Shown here in pieces: positions 1-9,043 of a DNA stretch of 64,000 bases. The notes under the pieces are model-generated. The model saw only the letters and a list, made by a program, of their open reading frames with translations, ran no database searches and was not told the origin of the DNA. A program made the position numbers and the translations under genes. The stretch spans positions 62,001 to 126,000 of the forward strand of contig NZ_CP144373.1 of the NCBI RefSeq assembly GCF_040450955.1. Direction: 5' to 3'. Every line of letters starts with the position of its first letter. The stretch's first letter is position 1. This stretch comes from Thermodesulfovibrio sp. 3907-1M (GTDB lineage: Bacteria; Nitrospirota; Thermodesulfovibrionia; Thermodesulfovibrionales; Thermodesulfovibrionaceae).

Positions 1-2
1 TG

Positions 3-674
3 GTGAAAAATTTATTTGAAGAAAATGCTAAAGACAGAAACATATTCATTTACGGTGAAAGAGCGGTTGGTAAAAGACTCCTTGCAGCAGCCCTTTACAC
101 AGACGATAACAATCCCCGAAGAGAAAAACCTTTTGTAATGATTTTTTGCGACATTGAAGAAGAAACTCTGGAGGAAGAATTTTTTGGAATTAAAGAAGGA
201 TACCTTGGTAAAAAAGGTAAAAGAGGTGTATTAAAAAATGCAGAGGGAGGAACTCTTGTAATAAAAGAGTTTGACAGTATGCCAAGAAGTTTTCAGGATA
301 AGCTTGAAAAAGCTATTAAAACAGGAAAGGTTTATAGGGTTGGAGATATAAATCCCTTTGATTTTCCAGATGTAAAATTTATTCTTGTCGGTAAAGATGA
401 CATAAGGATAAAAGCTGCACAGGGAGAGTTTTCAAGTTCTCTTATTAAGCTTCTTAATCCTTTTTTCTTAAAAATCCCTCCATTAAGAGAAAGAAGAGAG
501 GATGTTTTTTATATAGCAGGAGAGATTGTAAAAAAATATAACCTCAATATTGAAGACAAACTCTCTCAGCCAGAGATTATAGAAAAGCTTAAAACTGAAC
601 CATTTCCGAACAATCTCAGGGATTTGAAAAGATTTCTATTTTTGCTTTATATTCAGAGACTTCTTAAATCTTAA
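3..674 (+). CDS. Degenerate NtrC-type AAA+ ATPase domain protein, possibly 5'-truncated
   Basis: The protein resembles the central AAA+ domain of sigma-54 activators. A Walker A-like GERAVGKR lies near residue 18, the GGTLVIKEF segment near 82 stands where Walker B (usually GGTLFLDE) should be, and the arginine-finger region PPLRERRED lies near 160. The GAFTGA loop that contacts sigma-54 is replaced by GYLGKK, and the Walker B acidic pair is partly lost. No C-terminal Fis-type HTH is present, since the frame stops soon after the AAA lid. The GTG at base 3 is only the first possible start visible, so N-terminal sequence may lie outside the window. It is probably a signalling or scaffold relic, not an active enhancer-binding protein. 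The 3' end overlaps the convergent neighbour by 39 bases. Confidence 0.6.
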   Translation: MKNLFEENAKDRNIFIYGERAVGKRLLAAALYTDDNNPRREKPFVMIFCDIEEETLEEEFFGIKEGYLGKKGKRGVLKNAEGGTLVIKEFDSMPRSFQDKLEKAIKTGKVYRVGDINPFDFPDVKFILVGKDDIRIKAAQGEFSSSLIKLLNPFFLKIPPLRERREDVFYIAGEIVKKYNLNIEDKLSQPEIIEKLKTEPFPNNLRDLKRFLFLLYIQRLLKS

Positions 675-1526
675 ATACTCAATTCCACCAACTAAGGAAG
701 CAAAAACCTGAGAGAGAAACCATAAAAATGATACTGCCACAACCTGAGCCTCACCAAAGGATTTTCCAAAAAACAAAATAAAGCACCACTCTCTCACTCC
801 AATACCTGATACCGATACTGGAAGCATGGAAATCAGTATAATAATTGGCAGAAAAATGCATACTTCAAAAAAAGACACTGAAATATCAAGCCCGAGAAAA
901 ATCACATAAACTGAGACGATCACAGTAAACTGAACGAGTAAAGAGTAAAGAGTCGCCTTTAAAATCTGTTTTTTATTGAAGCTTAAAACATAATCATGGA
1001 ATTCTTTAAAAAATTTAATCTTTCCAAGCAATAAAAGAAAAAGGCTTGCTAAAATAAATAACAAAAAGCTTAAGGGCACGCTCCATATAAGCCTGTGCTT
1101 TGGAAGATTTGTATAAAACAGGCAGAAAAATACAAAGCCTATCAATAATAAAGCAAAAAGTCCTGTGTATCTCTCCATAAACACTGATGCTAAAGCCTTT
1201 TTAAGCCCCGTTTTTTCTTTGATCATGAAAATTTTTATTACATCTCCTCCAATTATTCCGGGCAGAAGATTATTAAAAAATGAGCCAATGAGATAAAGTG
1301 AGAATAGCTCTGAAACCTTTAAATCTTCCCGGGGAAGAAAAATTTTCCATCTCAGAGTGGATATGTATGAAGAAAGAATGTATAAAAAGGAGGCAGATAA
1401 AAAGATTAAAGGATTCATTAGAAAAAGAGAGTTTAAGACATGGTTAATCTCAATTTTTTTAAAAAGATAAAGAATCAATAAACAGGTTACTGTAAGACGA
1501 ATGAAAAATTTTATGTGCTTTTTCAA
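636..1526 (-). CDS. Lysylphosphatidylglycerol synthase TM-region / AglD-type flippase-like membrane protein
   Basis: This 296-residue, very hydrophobic protein has about eight membrane segments and the pattern of the UPF0104/LPG_synthase_TM family. Conserved family features visible are the SSYISTLRWKIFL stretch near residue 55, LLPGIIGGDVIKI near 90 and the SGIGVREW segment near 240. The family is found in MprF and in polyprenyl-linked glycan pathways, where members are suspected lipid or glycolipid flippases. It overlaps the upstream GT2 gene by 4 bases (ATGA type), which implies translational coupling. The context of GT2 and PAP2/ArnT-like genes supports a role in moving a lipid-linked sugar, but the substrate cannot be read from the sequence. 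Confidence 0.8.
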   Translation of the reverse strand: MKKHIKFFIRLTVTCLLILYLFKKIEINHVLNSLFLMNPLIFLSASFLYILSSYISTLRWKIFLPREDLKVSELFSLYLIGSFFNNLLPGIIGGDVIKIFMIKEKTGLKKALASVFMERYTGLFALLLIGFVFFCLFYTNLPKHRLIWSVPLSFLLFILASLFLLLLGKIKFFKEFHDYVLSFNKKQILKATLYSLLVQFTVIVSVYVIFLGLDISVSFFEVCIFLPIIILISMLPVSVSGIGVREWCFILFFGKSFGEAQVVAVSFLWFLSQVFASLVGGIEYLRFKKSLNIKQK

Positions 1527-2467
1527 TCTCCAGGTCCCAGGATTTTTTTCAGAATGTAAATGGGTTTTTTCTGTGTTTCATGATAAACTCTTACAATCAT
1601 CTCACCAAGAAGCCCCATACCGATAAAATTAAGACCTATCAAAACAGAAAAGAATCCACCCAGTAAAAGAGGTCTTCCACCAATGGAAATTCCATATAGA
1701 ATTTTAAGTAAAACAAGATATCCCACAATGGCGGCACCGACAATCATGAATAAAACTCCAATTGGTCCAAAAAACTGAATTGGCTTTGTTGAAAAGCTAT
1801 GTAAAAACTTTACAGTGACAAGGTCTAAAAGAACCTTGATTGTTCTTCCTATTCCGTATTTTGACTTTCCTCTGTATCTTGGATGATGTTGAACCTCAAT
1901 CTCTTTTATCTTTACGCCATACCAGCTTGCAAGGGCTGGAATAAATCTGTGCAGCTCACCGTAAAGCTTGAGATTTTTAACAACTTCTCTGCGATAGGCT
2001 TTTAAAGAGCATCCGTAGTCATGAATTCTCACACCAGTAACTTTTCCAATGAGCCAGTTTGCCAATATGGAAGGAAGTCTTCTTGACAGGAATGGGTCTT
2101 TTCTTTTTTTTCTCCAGCCACTAACAAGATCAGCATCCTTTACGGCTTCAAGAAACTTTGGTATGTCTGCAGGATCATTCTGCAGATCCCCATCCATTGT
2201 TATAACCACATCTCCTCTTGCAAAATCAAAGCCTGCTGCAAAGGCTGCGGTCTGTCCAAAATTTCTTCTGAAGCTTAAGACAACCACATGGGAGTCCTTT
2301 TTTTGAATTTCTTCAAGAAGTTTCAGGGTACTGTCAGTACTACCATCGTCAATATAGATGATTTCGTAAGAAATTGGCAGCCTGCTCAAAGTTTCAGTTA
2401 GTTTTTTATGAAGTTCATTTATGTTTTCCTCTTCATTGTAAAGTGGTATAACCACTGATAAATCCAT
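1523..2467 (-). CDS. Family 2 glycosyltransferase (polyprenyl-phosphate sugar transferase, DPM1/ArnC-like)
   Basis: The N-terminal GT-A fold begins with MDLSVVIPLYNEEENI. It carries DDGSTDST near residue 41 and the nucleotide/metal-binding MDGDLQND near 92, typical of dolichyl- or undecaprenyl-phosphate sugar transferases. Residues about 230-300 form two transmembrane helices, as in GtrB/ArnC-type enzymes. The usual reaction transfers a sugar from a nucleotide donor to undecaprenyl phosphate on the cytoplasmic face. It lies 11 bases downstream of the PAP2/GT39 fusion and overlaps the flippase-like gene, forming a three-gene operon that could make, flip and use a lipid-linked sugar. The sugar is unknown. 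Confidence 0.88.
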   Translation of the reverse strand: MDLSVVIPLYNEEENINELHKKLTETLSRLPISYEIIYIDDGSTDSTLKLLEEIQKKDSHVVVLSFRRNFGQTAAFAAGFDFARGDVVITMDGDLQNDPADIPKFLEAVKDADLVSGWRKKRKDPFLSRRLPSILANWLIGKVTGVRIHDYGCSLKAYRREVVKNLKLYGELHRFIPALASWYGVKIKEIEVQHHPRYRGKSKYGIGRTIKVLLDLVTVKFLHSFSTKPIQFFGPIGVLFMIVGAAIVGYLVLLKILYGISIGGRPLLLGGFFSVLIGLNFIGMGLLGEMIVRVYHETQKKPIYILKKILGPGD

Positions 2468-2478
2468 TTTTGCCTCCT

Positions 2479-4614
2479 TCAGTAGCTCTCTGGTAAGTTT
2501 ATTTCCATACCTTTAAAGTTGTAACATCTAAAAATTGTATAATCTCTAATTTTAACTCTTTTTTTGTAAACAGTAAAATGCTCTGAATCACAGTGTTCAA
2601 AAGCAGAAGAAACATCAGGCTCTGGCGTGTTTCTCATTCCATAAACAACATAAACTCCATGAACTGTGCCATTAATTTCCAGGGTTTTTGACTGCCACAG
2701 GTCATACTGATTCATTCTTCTTCCAAGATTTATGCAGTAAACAAAGGGATTGCCTTTTGTATAAAAGGCAAGTTCGCTTGAAATCTGATATCTGTCAGAG
2801 AAAATCACTACTTTCCCTGTCTTTTCCAGTTCTTCTCTCATCTCTGATACTTTTATTCCCAGTTCTCGCCATCCTTTAAGCCTTGCTGAAGGATCAATTT
2901 TCTCTGGAAGATTTAGATATGGTAGAGCATGGCTAAAAATTGTAAAAACAACTGCTATCAGAATCGCAGATAAAACAAGTTTTTTATAAAGCCTGCGAGC
3001 AAAAGCAAAGGCAATAACAATTAAAAAAGGAAGATATGCTGGCATTGCCCAGTTTGCCTGAACCTTTCCCTGAATGCTTTTAAGTAAAAAGAAAACCAAA
3101 ACAGGCATTGAAAAAGACGTAAGAAACCATCGGGTATCAGGCTTAAGACTTAAGGTTGAAGGTTTAAGGAGGAAATAAAATCCCAATGCAAAAATCAAGG
3201 GAGTTACAACAATCAACTGGCTACCGATAAATTCAGCGAAATATTTCAAGGAAATCTTTAATCCATCATAAAGATGTGCCTGCCCTGCTGTGTGTTTAAT
3301 TGTAACCCAGTCATGCTGGGCATTCCAGATTATTACAGGAGAAAATACAAGCAGAGAAATTATCACACATACATAAAGCCATGGATTTTTTAAAATCTCT
3401 CTGCCATTTAGAGACAAAATCAAAGTAAAACTCCTAATGAAGTTAATGGACGGGTGAAGAGTTTTTTTCTTTATGAGAGATCCCTCGGGGCATTGACCCC
3501 CTCGGGATGACATAGTAAAAAACATAGGGTGCTCTGAAACCGCATTTTTTCTTTTCCCTAACAAATAAGTAATCATACAAAAATAGAAAAAAGCCATTGT
3601 GTACTTTGTAAGAAGTCCAAGCCCTATGAAAAATCCTAAAACAAGCCAGTAACCTCTTTTTTCTATTGTAAGGATAAAAAGATACATTGAAACAATCCAG
3701 AACAAAATAAAGGGGCTGTCAATTGTAAAAAGAATCCCGAATGTTGAAAAAAGAGGAATTAGCTGAAACAAAACTCCGCTTATGTATCCAGTTTTTTCAT
3801 CAAAAAGCTTTTTGCCAATTTTATAAACAAAAAAACTGCTTAAAAAGGAGCATAAAACTGCAAAAATTCTAACTCCAAAAGGATTATCACCGAAAAGCCA
3901 TGTGGAAAAAGCAATCAAATAGGCAATCACAGGACCCTTTGAGTAATAGCTTAAATCAAGTCTTCTTGACCATTCCCAGTAGTGTGCTTCATCAGGTGAG
4001 AGGTCTAATGGTCCGTGAAGAATAAAATAAACTCTGAAAAGGCTAAGAATAATAAGAAAAAAATAAAAAAATCTCTTAAGATTATTCACTGATAAAGTGG
4101 CATTAAAAACTCCATAACCAATAATTAAACCAAGTAAAGCACCACCAAGCACATCAGTAAGCCAGTGAACACCAAGATAAAGCCTTGACAGACATATAAA
4201 CAAAGCCACTGAAATGATGTAGATTGAAATTAGCTTAGATTTCCATAGTTTTCTCCCGAAAAGAATTAACACAGTTGCCACTGCTAAAGAATTTGTTGCA
4301 TGATTTGATGGAAAACTGTAAGAAGCTGTGCATCCAACAACTCCTCTGAAATACTCTGTATGGCAGGGACGCACTCTCTGAACGAGATTTTTTATCTCAA
4401 GAGAAAACCAGTCAGAGATAAATACGACCAGTGTGATGGCTGTAATTAAATATAAAATTTCTATGTAGTTCTTTGCTTTGAAGTATCTGTATATCATCAA
4501 AAGAAATACTGGCAACCACAGTATCCAGCCTATTTGAGTAAAAAAGAGCATAATGCTGTCTAAGAAACTGTTTGAGAGAGTTTTATGAAAAAACAAAAAT
4601 ATTTCTTTTTCCAT
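2479..4614 (-). CDS. PAP2 phosphatase fused to GT39/ArnT-like membrane glycosyltransferase
   Basis: The protein is 711 residues from the ATG at 4614. Residues 1-165 form a PAP2 lipid phosphatase with K75-xx-R80-x-RP, PSNH at 102-105 and SRLYLGVH at 143-150. From about 180 onward it is a PMT_2/ArnT-type glycosyltransferase, with SPDEAHYWEW at 206-215 and many membrane helices. The PAP2 part would recycle polyprenyl pyrophosphate while the transferase uses a polyprenyl-phosphate sugar at the periplasmic face. Residues about 368-380 are encoded by a REP-like palindromic repeat lying in frame in an extra loop. A longer reading frame to 4728 is open, but it would run across the divergent promoter palindrome and the ferredoxin start, so 4614 is preferred. 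Confidence 0.85.
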   Translation of the reverse strand: MEKEIFLFFHKTLSNSFLDSIMLFFTQIGWILWLPVFLLMIYRYFKAKNYIEILYLITAITLVVFISDWFSLEIKNLVQRVRPCHTEYFRGVVGCTASYSFPSNHATNSLAVATVLILFGRKLWKSKLISIYIISVALFICLSRLYLGVHWLTDVLGGALLGLIIGYGVFNATLSVNNLKRFFYFFLIILSLFRVYFILHGPLDLSPDEAHYWEWSRRLDLSYYSKGPVIAYLIAFSTWLFGDNPFGVRIFAVLCSFLSSFFVYKIGKKLFDEKTGYISGVLFQLIPLFSTFGILFTIDSPFILFWIVSMYLFILTIEKRGYWLVLGFFIGLGLLTKYTMAFFYFCMITYLLGKRKNAVSEHPMFFTMSSRGGQCPEGSLIKKKTLHPSINFIRSFTLILSLNGREILKNPWLYVCVIISLLVFSPVIIWNAQHDWVTIKHTAGQAHLYDGLKISLKYFAEFIGSQLIVVTPLIFALGFYFLLKPSTLSLKPDTRWFLTSFSMPVLVFFLLKSIQGKVQANWAMPAYLPFLIVIAFAFARRLYKKLVLSAILIAVVFTIFSHALPYLNLPEKIDPSARLKGWRELGIKVSEMREELEKTGKVVIFSDRYQISSELAFYTKGNPFVYCINLGRRMNQYDLWQSKTLEINGTVHGVYVVYGMRNTPEPDVSSAFEHCDSEHFTVYKKRVKIRDYTIFRCYNFKGMEINLPESY
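3477..3512. repeat. REP-like palindromic repeat inside a coding region
   Basis: The sequence GAGATCCCTCGGGG, a short spacer, then CCCCTCGGGATGACA matches copies at about 23442 and 39169. Its ends (GATCCC and GGGAT) pair as an inverted repeat. It is entirely inside the PAP2/GT39 gene and keeps the frame open. Confidence 0.7.
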
Positions 4615-4624
4615 CTTCAGTTTA

Positions 4625-4646
4625 AAATTATAACATGTTATAATTT
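4625..4646. promoter_or_regulatory. 22-bp perfect palindrome holding divergent -10 boxes
   Basis: The palindrome is centred at 4635/4636 and contains TATAAT on the plus strand (4639-4644) and on the minus strand (complement of 4627-4632). The ferredoxin ATG follows its -10 box after 6 bases and the PAP2/GT39 ATG follows after 12. Neither start has a convincing Shine-Dalgarno site. It reads as back-to-back promoters with very short or absent leaders, and the palindrome could also be an operator. Confidence 0.6.
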
Positions 4647-4650
4647 CATT

Positions 4651-5046
4651 ATGCCCGTGTTCGTAAAAGATAGTGATAAATGTGTTGGATGCTTGATCTG
4701 CATGTTTACCTGTGCTCAGGCACATCAAGCTGCAGGGCTTGAATCCTCCTGCATAAAGGTGCGTTCTCAGGGTGGAATATCAAGGGGATTTTCAGTCTGG
4801 GTTTGTCGTGGATGTGAAGATCCTCCCTGTGCCCGTGCCTGTCCTGAAGATGCATTGATTGTAAGAAAAGGTGGAGGTGTTTTGCTTAAAGAAGAAAGAT
4901 GCACAGGATGTGGATACTGTGTAAAAGCCTGTATACTTGATGCAATAGGATGGAACAATGAAAAAAACAAACCCGTCATATGCATCCAATGTGGAGAGTG
5001 TGCTAAAAGTTGTCCATATAAAGTTATGGAGTTTGTAAGAAAATGA
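4651..5046 (+). CDS. Polyferredoxin-type 4Fe-4S electron-transfer subunit paired with aldehyde oxidoreductase
   Basis: This 131-residue iron-sulfur protein has the HycB/DmsB-like arrangement. Cys clusters are CVGCLICMFTC near the start, CRGCEDPPCARAC around 50, CTGCGYCVKAC around 85 and CIQCGECAKSC near 110, enough for about four [4Fe-4S] clusters. It overlaps the aldehyde:ferredoxin oxidoreductase gene by 4 bases, so it probably accepts the electrons from that enzyme. The ATG at 4651 is preferred over an upstream one at 4585, because the extra N-terminus would be encoded by the promoter palindrome and by the antisense strand of the divergent gene. It is likely transcribed as a leaderless message. 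Confidence 0.85.
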   Translation: MPVFVKDSDKCVGCLICMFTCAQAHQAAGLESSCIKVRSQGGISRGFSVWVCRGCEDPPCARACPEDALIVRKGGGVLLKEERCTGCGYCVKACILDAIGWNNEKNKPVICIQCGECAKSCPYKVMEFVRK

Positions 5047-6797
5047 TTAAAGGAGACAGTTTAAAAAGAGTCTTATACATTGACCTTACAAAGAAAAGAT
5101 TCTGGATTGAGGAAAGAGATGAACTTTTCTCAAAATACATCGGTGGTGCAGGAGTTGCAATAAAACTTCTTGAGGAAAACTGTCCCAATGATCTTGAACC
5201 ATTTTCTCCTGATAATCCAATTATTTTTGCAGTTGGACCTTTAAACGGACTTTTCCCAATAGCATCTAAAACTGTTGCTATGTTTAAATCACCTCACACG
5301 GGAAATCTTGGAGAATCCCATGCAGGAGGAAGAAGCGCAATTGCCATCAGAATGGCAGGATATGGAGCAATTGTGATAAAAGGAAAAAGTGAAAGACCAG
5401 TGTTTGTTGCAATTCATGGCGATAAGGTTTTTTTCAGAGATGCTACAACACTCTGGGGATTAGAAGAATCAGCAGGAAGAATAATCAGAAACCGTGAAGG
5501 TGGTGCTGGACTAAGAACAATAATGAGAATTGGACCTGCAGGCGAACGTCTCATAAGTTTTGCCTGTGTAACTCTTGAAACTTACAGACACTTTGGAAGA
5601 CTGGGGCTTGGAGCAGTATTTGGAAGTAAAAATCTTAAAGCCGTGCTTATTTCAGGGAAAAAAGACCTCTCAGTTACTGATTTTAAAGAATACAGAAACC
5701 TTTATTCTGAACTTTTACATCAACTTTCCGAATCAGAAAAAATGAAAAAGTATCATGAACTTGGTACACCGACAAATGTTTTACCTTTAAGCTTTTCAAA
5801 GGGAATTCCTGTAAAAAATCTGCTGGAAAATGAATTAAAAGGCATTGAAAACATCTCCGGTGAAAAATTTGCTCAGAAACATCTTGGAAGACGTGTTGCC
5901 TGCGCTCACTGCCCAGTTGCGTGTATTCATCTTGCAGCATTAAGAAAAGCCTATGAAGATGAGCCTTATTTTTATAGAACTGTTTATCTTTCCTATGACT
6001 ATGAGCTCATATACGCTCTTGGTTCAATGTTAGGAATTACAGAGTCTGAAGATGTTTTAAAACTAATAGAAGTTGTTGAAGACATGGGACTTGATGCCAT
6101 ATCAACAGGTGTGGTTCTTGCTTGGATTACAGAGGCTTTTAAAAAAGGAGTTATAAATCAAAAGCAGACTGAAGGAATTATTCCAGAATGGGGTAAAGTT
6201 GACAGCTTTATTGAACTGGTAAGAAAAATCGTTTATAGTGAAACAGAATTTTACAAAGATGTTGCCAGAGGAATTGACTATGCCTCTTCAAAATACGGTG
6301 GAAAAGATTTTGCCTTAACATATGGTAAAAACGAAATGCCGGGTTACCATACAGGAGCTGGAGCTCATCTTGGATACCTCTTTGGAGCAAGACACAGTCA
6401 TCTTGATTCTGCTGGATATGCCATTGACAGAGAAGCAATGACAAAGAAGTTATCTCCAGAACAACTGGCTGAGAAAATACTCAATGAAGAACAGTGGAGA
6501 CAGATTCTTTCAAGCCTTGTAATATGCTTTTTTGGAAGAGAGATTTATACTCCTGAGATTGTAATTAAATGTCTAAAACTTGCTGGATTTAATTTAACTG
6601 AAGAAGAGCTTTTAAAAACAGGCAGAGAAATCTATGCAAACAAATATCGCTTTAAAATTAAAGCCGGTTTTGATATTGAAAATTTAACTCTGCCAAAAAG
6701 AGTTTTTGAGACACCTTCAAGCTTAGGATTGATTAATAAAGATTTTGTGTATAAAGCAATTGCGTTACTAAAAGAAAATATCAAAAGTTTGTTATAA
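5043..6797 (+). CDS. Aldehyde:ferredoxin oxidoreductase (probable tungsten enzyme)
   Basis: The 584-residue protein matches the AOR family in length and order. The N-terminal tungstopterin-binding domain contains KTVAMFKSPHTGNLGESHAGG around residue 78. The cluster-binding motif CAHCPVAC lies near 290 and the DMGLDAISTG motif near 350. The GYHTGAGAHLGYLFGARHSH segment is near 440 and a later Cys, in LVICFFG, near 497 could be the fourth cluster ligand. The family oxidises aldehydes to carboxylic acids, or the reverse, with ferredoxin as partner and tungsten or molybdenum bis-pterin at the active site. The overlapping upstream ferredoxin gene is the likely redox partner. Substrate range cannot be inferred. 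Confidence 0.92.
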   Translation: MIKGDSLKRVLYIDLTKKRFWIEERDELFSKYIGGAGVAIKLLEENCPNDLEPFSPDNPIIFAVGPLNGLFPIASKTVAMFKSPHTGNLGESHAGGRSAIAIRMAGYGAIVIKGKSERPVFVAIHGDKVFFRDATTLWGLEESAGRIIRNREGGAGLRTIMRIGPAGERLISFACVTLETYRHFGRLGLGAVFGSKNLKAVLISGKKDLSVTDFKEYRNLYSELLHQLSESEKMKKYHELGTPTNVLPLSFSKGIPVKNLLENELKGIENISGEKFAQKHLGRRVACAHCPVACIHLAALRKAYEDEPYFYRTVYLSYDYELIYALGSMLGITESEDVLKLIEVVEDMGLDAISTGVVLAWITEAFKKGVINQKQTEGIIPEWGKVDSFIELVRKIVYSETEFYKDVARGIDYASSKYGGKDFALTYGKNEMPGYHTGAGAHLGYLFGARHSHLDSAGYAIDREAMTKKLSPEQLAEKILNEEQWRQILSSLVICFFGREIYTPEIVIKCLKLAGFNLTEEELLKTGREIYANKYRFKIKAGFDIENLTLPKRVFETPSSLGLINKDFVYKAIALLKENIKSLL

Positions 6798-6803
6798 TTT
6801 TTC

Positions 6804-8084
6804 ATGAAAGAAAAAATCAAATACTTTATCCTTTCGTTAATTATGCTCTCACTTTGCAGCTCTGCTTATGCAAAAGATATTATTGTTCTTACAGTAAATG
6901 GAGTTATAAATCCACCTCATGCAGAATATACGATAAAGGGAATTAAAATGGCTCATGAAACCAATGCTGAGGCAGTTATAATCCAGCTTGACACCCCTGG
7001 AGGTCTTGACACATCCATGAGAAGCATAGTTAAAGAAATGCTTAACTCTCAAATTCCTATTATTGTCTATGTTTCACCAAAAGGAGCCCGAGCAGCAAGT
7101 GCAGGTGCATTTATAACACTCGCTGCCCATATTGCTGCAATGGCTCCGGGAACAAACATAGGAGCAGCTCATCCTGTTGCAGTTGGTGAAAAAATGGATA
7201 AGACTATGGCTGAAAAGGTTACAAATGATGCTGTTGCCTACATTAAATCAATTGCCAAACAAAGAGGAAGAAACACTGAATGGGCTCAGGAAGCTGTAAG
7301 AAAAAGCATTTCATCTACTGAAACAGAGGCATTAAAACTTAAAGTAATTGATTTAATTGCTGATGATCTTGACAGCCTTATAAGAGATATACACGGAATG
7401 AGGGTAAAAACAGTTCGTGGAGAGTTTGTTTTAAATACAAAATCAGCAAAAATAAATAAAATTGAGATGAACTTCAGAGAAAGGCTTCTTAACTTCATAA
7501 CTGACCCAAACATTGCTTATATTCTTTTAATGATAGGTATATATGGCATTATATTTGAACTCAGCAACCCGGGAAGCATTTTACCAGGTGTAATTGGTGC
7601 GATTTCTTTAATTCTTGCTTTTTACAGTCTTCAAACCCTTCCCATAAACTATGCGGCAGCAGGTTTAATACTTCTTGGTGTAATACTTTTTATACTTGAA
7701 CTCAAAATTACCTCTCACGGGCTACTAACACTTGGCGGAGTAATATGTTTTATACTTGGTTCAATAATGCTTTTTGATACAGCAAATCCTTTATTCAAGC
7801 TTTCTCTTTCAGTAATTATACCTGTAACATTGGTAACGGCATTGTTTTTTGGTGTGCTTCTAAGGCTTGCATATAAAGCTCACAAAAGAAAGCCTGTTAC
7901 AGGAGTTGAAGAGCTTATTGGACTTAAGGGTATTGCCAAAACTGATATTGACAGCCATGGAGGAATGGTTATGGTTCATGGAGAACTCTGGCAGGCTCGG
8001 TCTCGTGTGGAAATAAAAAAGGATGAAGAAGTCATAGTTGAAGAAGTTCAGGGACTTACTTTAATAGTGAGGAAAGCCTCTTGA
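6804..8084 (+). CDS. nfeD: NfeD-family membrane-bound serine protease (full-length, ClpP-like domain)
   Basis: A signal peptide or anchor (residues 1-23) is followed by a ClpP/SppA-fold protease domain. Ser99 in AASAGAF and Lys137 in AEKVTND fit the Ser/Lys dyad known from Pyrococcus PH1510. Four or five membrane helices occupy about 235-355, and a C-terminal OB-fold NfeD domain (about 365-425) ends the protein. Characterised relatives cleave hydrophobic C-termini of stomatin-like proteins, but no stomatin gene is adjacent here. A TATAAT at 6793-6798 overlaps the stop codon of the preceding gene and sits 5 bases before the ATG, with no Shine-Dalgarno, so an internal leaderless start is possible. 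Confidence 0.9.
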   Translation: MKEKIKYFILSLIMLSLCSSAYAKDIIVLTVNGVINPPHAEYTIKGIKMAHETNAEAVIIQLDTPGGLDTSMRSIVKEMLNSQIPIIVYVSPKGARAASAGAFITLAAHIAAMAPGTNIGAAHPVAVGEKMDKTMAEKVTNDAVAYIKSIAKQRGRNTEWAQEAVRKSISSTETEALKLKVIDLIADDLDSLIRDIHGMRVKTVRGEFVLNTKSAKINKIEMNFRERLLNFITDPNIAYILLMIGIYGIIFELSNPGSILPGVIGAISLILAFYSLQTLPINYAAAGLILLGVILFILELKITSHGLLTLGGVICFILGSIMLFDTANPLFKLSLSVIIPVTLVTALFFGVLLRLAYKAHKRKPVTGVEELIGLKGIAKTDIDSHGGMVMVHGELWQARSRVEIKKDEEVIVEEVQGLTLIVRKAS

Positions 8085-9043
8085 AAGCTCTTGTTACTGG
8101 CGGAACAGGTTTTATAGGAAGTCATCTTGTAGAGGCTCTTTTAAGAGAAAATTACGAGGTTTACTGCATAGTTAGAGATCCGTCAAGGCTTCGTTTTCTC
8201 AAAGGGCTTGATGTAAAGATTATTAAGGCTGATCTTTCGGATAAAGAAAGCTTAAAAAAGATTGAATGGAATTTTGACTATGTCTTTAATCTTTCAGGAA
8301 TAACAAAGGCAAGCCATCCAGAAGAATTTTTTCAGTCAAACTACATTGGCACGAAAAATTTAGTGGAAGTAGTGGCTGAGAGAAACTCAGCTATCAAAAG
8401 ATTTATTCATGTAAGCAGTCTTGCAGCCGCAGGACCGTGTGTGGATGGAACTCCTGTAACAGAAGATACACCACCATCTCCAGTATCTGAATATGGAAGA
8501 AGTAAGCTTCTTGGAGAGCAAGTTGTTAAATTTTTCAAAGATAAAATACCCATTACAATAATAAGACCTCCCGCGGTGTATGGTCCAAGAGACAGTGATT
8601 TTCTTACATTTTTTAAAATGATCAAGACAGGGTTTGTTTTATATCTAACAGAAGGTAAATATTCAATGATATATGTGGATGACCTCGTAAGAGGTATAAT
8701 TACTGCATCAAAAATGGAGAAAGCAACTGGACAGACCTTTTTCATTGCAGATGCTCAACCATACAATACTCATGAAATAGTTGAAGCTATATCAAAGGCT
8801 ATAGGTAAAAGACCTGTTAAGATAAAAATTCCTCAGTCAATAGGCATGTTTTTCATAAGAGTCTTTCAAAAATTTGACAAAAAAAGTATAATAAATAGCG
8901 ATAAACTTAAAGAGTTTATCCAGCCATGCTGGGTTTGCTCTACAAAAAAAGCCGAGTCCTTACTCGGCTTCAAAACAAAAACTAAGTTAAAGGAAGGGAT
9001 GGAATGGACAGCAAAGTGGTACAGAATGAATCAATGGATATAA
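8081..9043 (+). CDS. Extended SDR, NAD-dependent epimerase/dehydratase or 3-oxo reductase (CerR-like candidate)
   Basis: The start is a TTG overlapping the stop of nfeD by 4 bases. The Rossmann motif GGTGFIG lies at residues 7-13, and the catalytic YxxxK is SEYGRSK near 143. The family includes sugar epimerases, 3-beta-hydroxysteroid-type reductases and the bacterial ceramide/sphinganine reductase CerR. The reading frame continues past the start of the following alpha-oxoamine synthase, with a 40-base overlap, so the two are translationally linked. That pairing favours reduction of a 3-oxo lipid over sugar chemistry, but this is inference. A perfect 7-bp hairpin (8950-8967) sits near its 3' end. 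Confidence 0.75.
   Translation: MKALVTGGTGFIGSHLVEALLRENYEVYCIVRDPSRLRFLKGLDVKIIKADLSDKESLKKIEWNFDYVFNLSGITKASHPEEFFQSNYIGTKNLVEVVAERNSAIKRFIHVSSLAAAGPCVDGTPVTEDTPPSPVSEYGRSKLLGEQVVKFFKDKIPITIIRPPAVYGPRDSDFLTFFKMIKTGFVLYLTEGKYSMIYVDDLVRGIITASKMEKATGQTFFIADAQPYNTHEIVEAISKAIGKRPVKIKIPQSIGMFFIRVFQKFDKKSIINSDKLKEFIQPCWVCSTKKAESLLGFKTKTKLKEGMEWTAKWYRMNQWI

Noticed and set aside
4614-4728. N-terminal extension of the PAP2/GT39 gene to an ATG at 4728
   Set aside because: The extension would cover the promoter palindrome and the start of the divergent ferredoxin gene, and its residues do not resemble PAP2 proteins.
8950-8967. Transcription terminator inside the SDR gene
   Set aside because: The perfect 7-bp stem is not followed by a U-tract and lies within a coding region with a coupled downstream gene.
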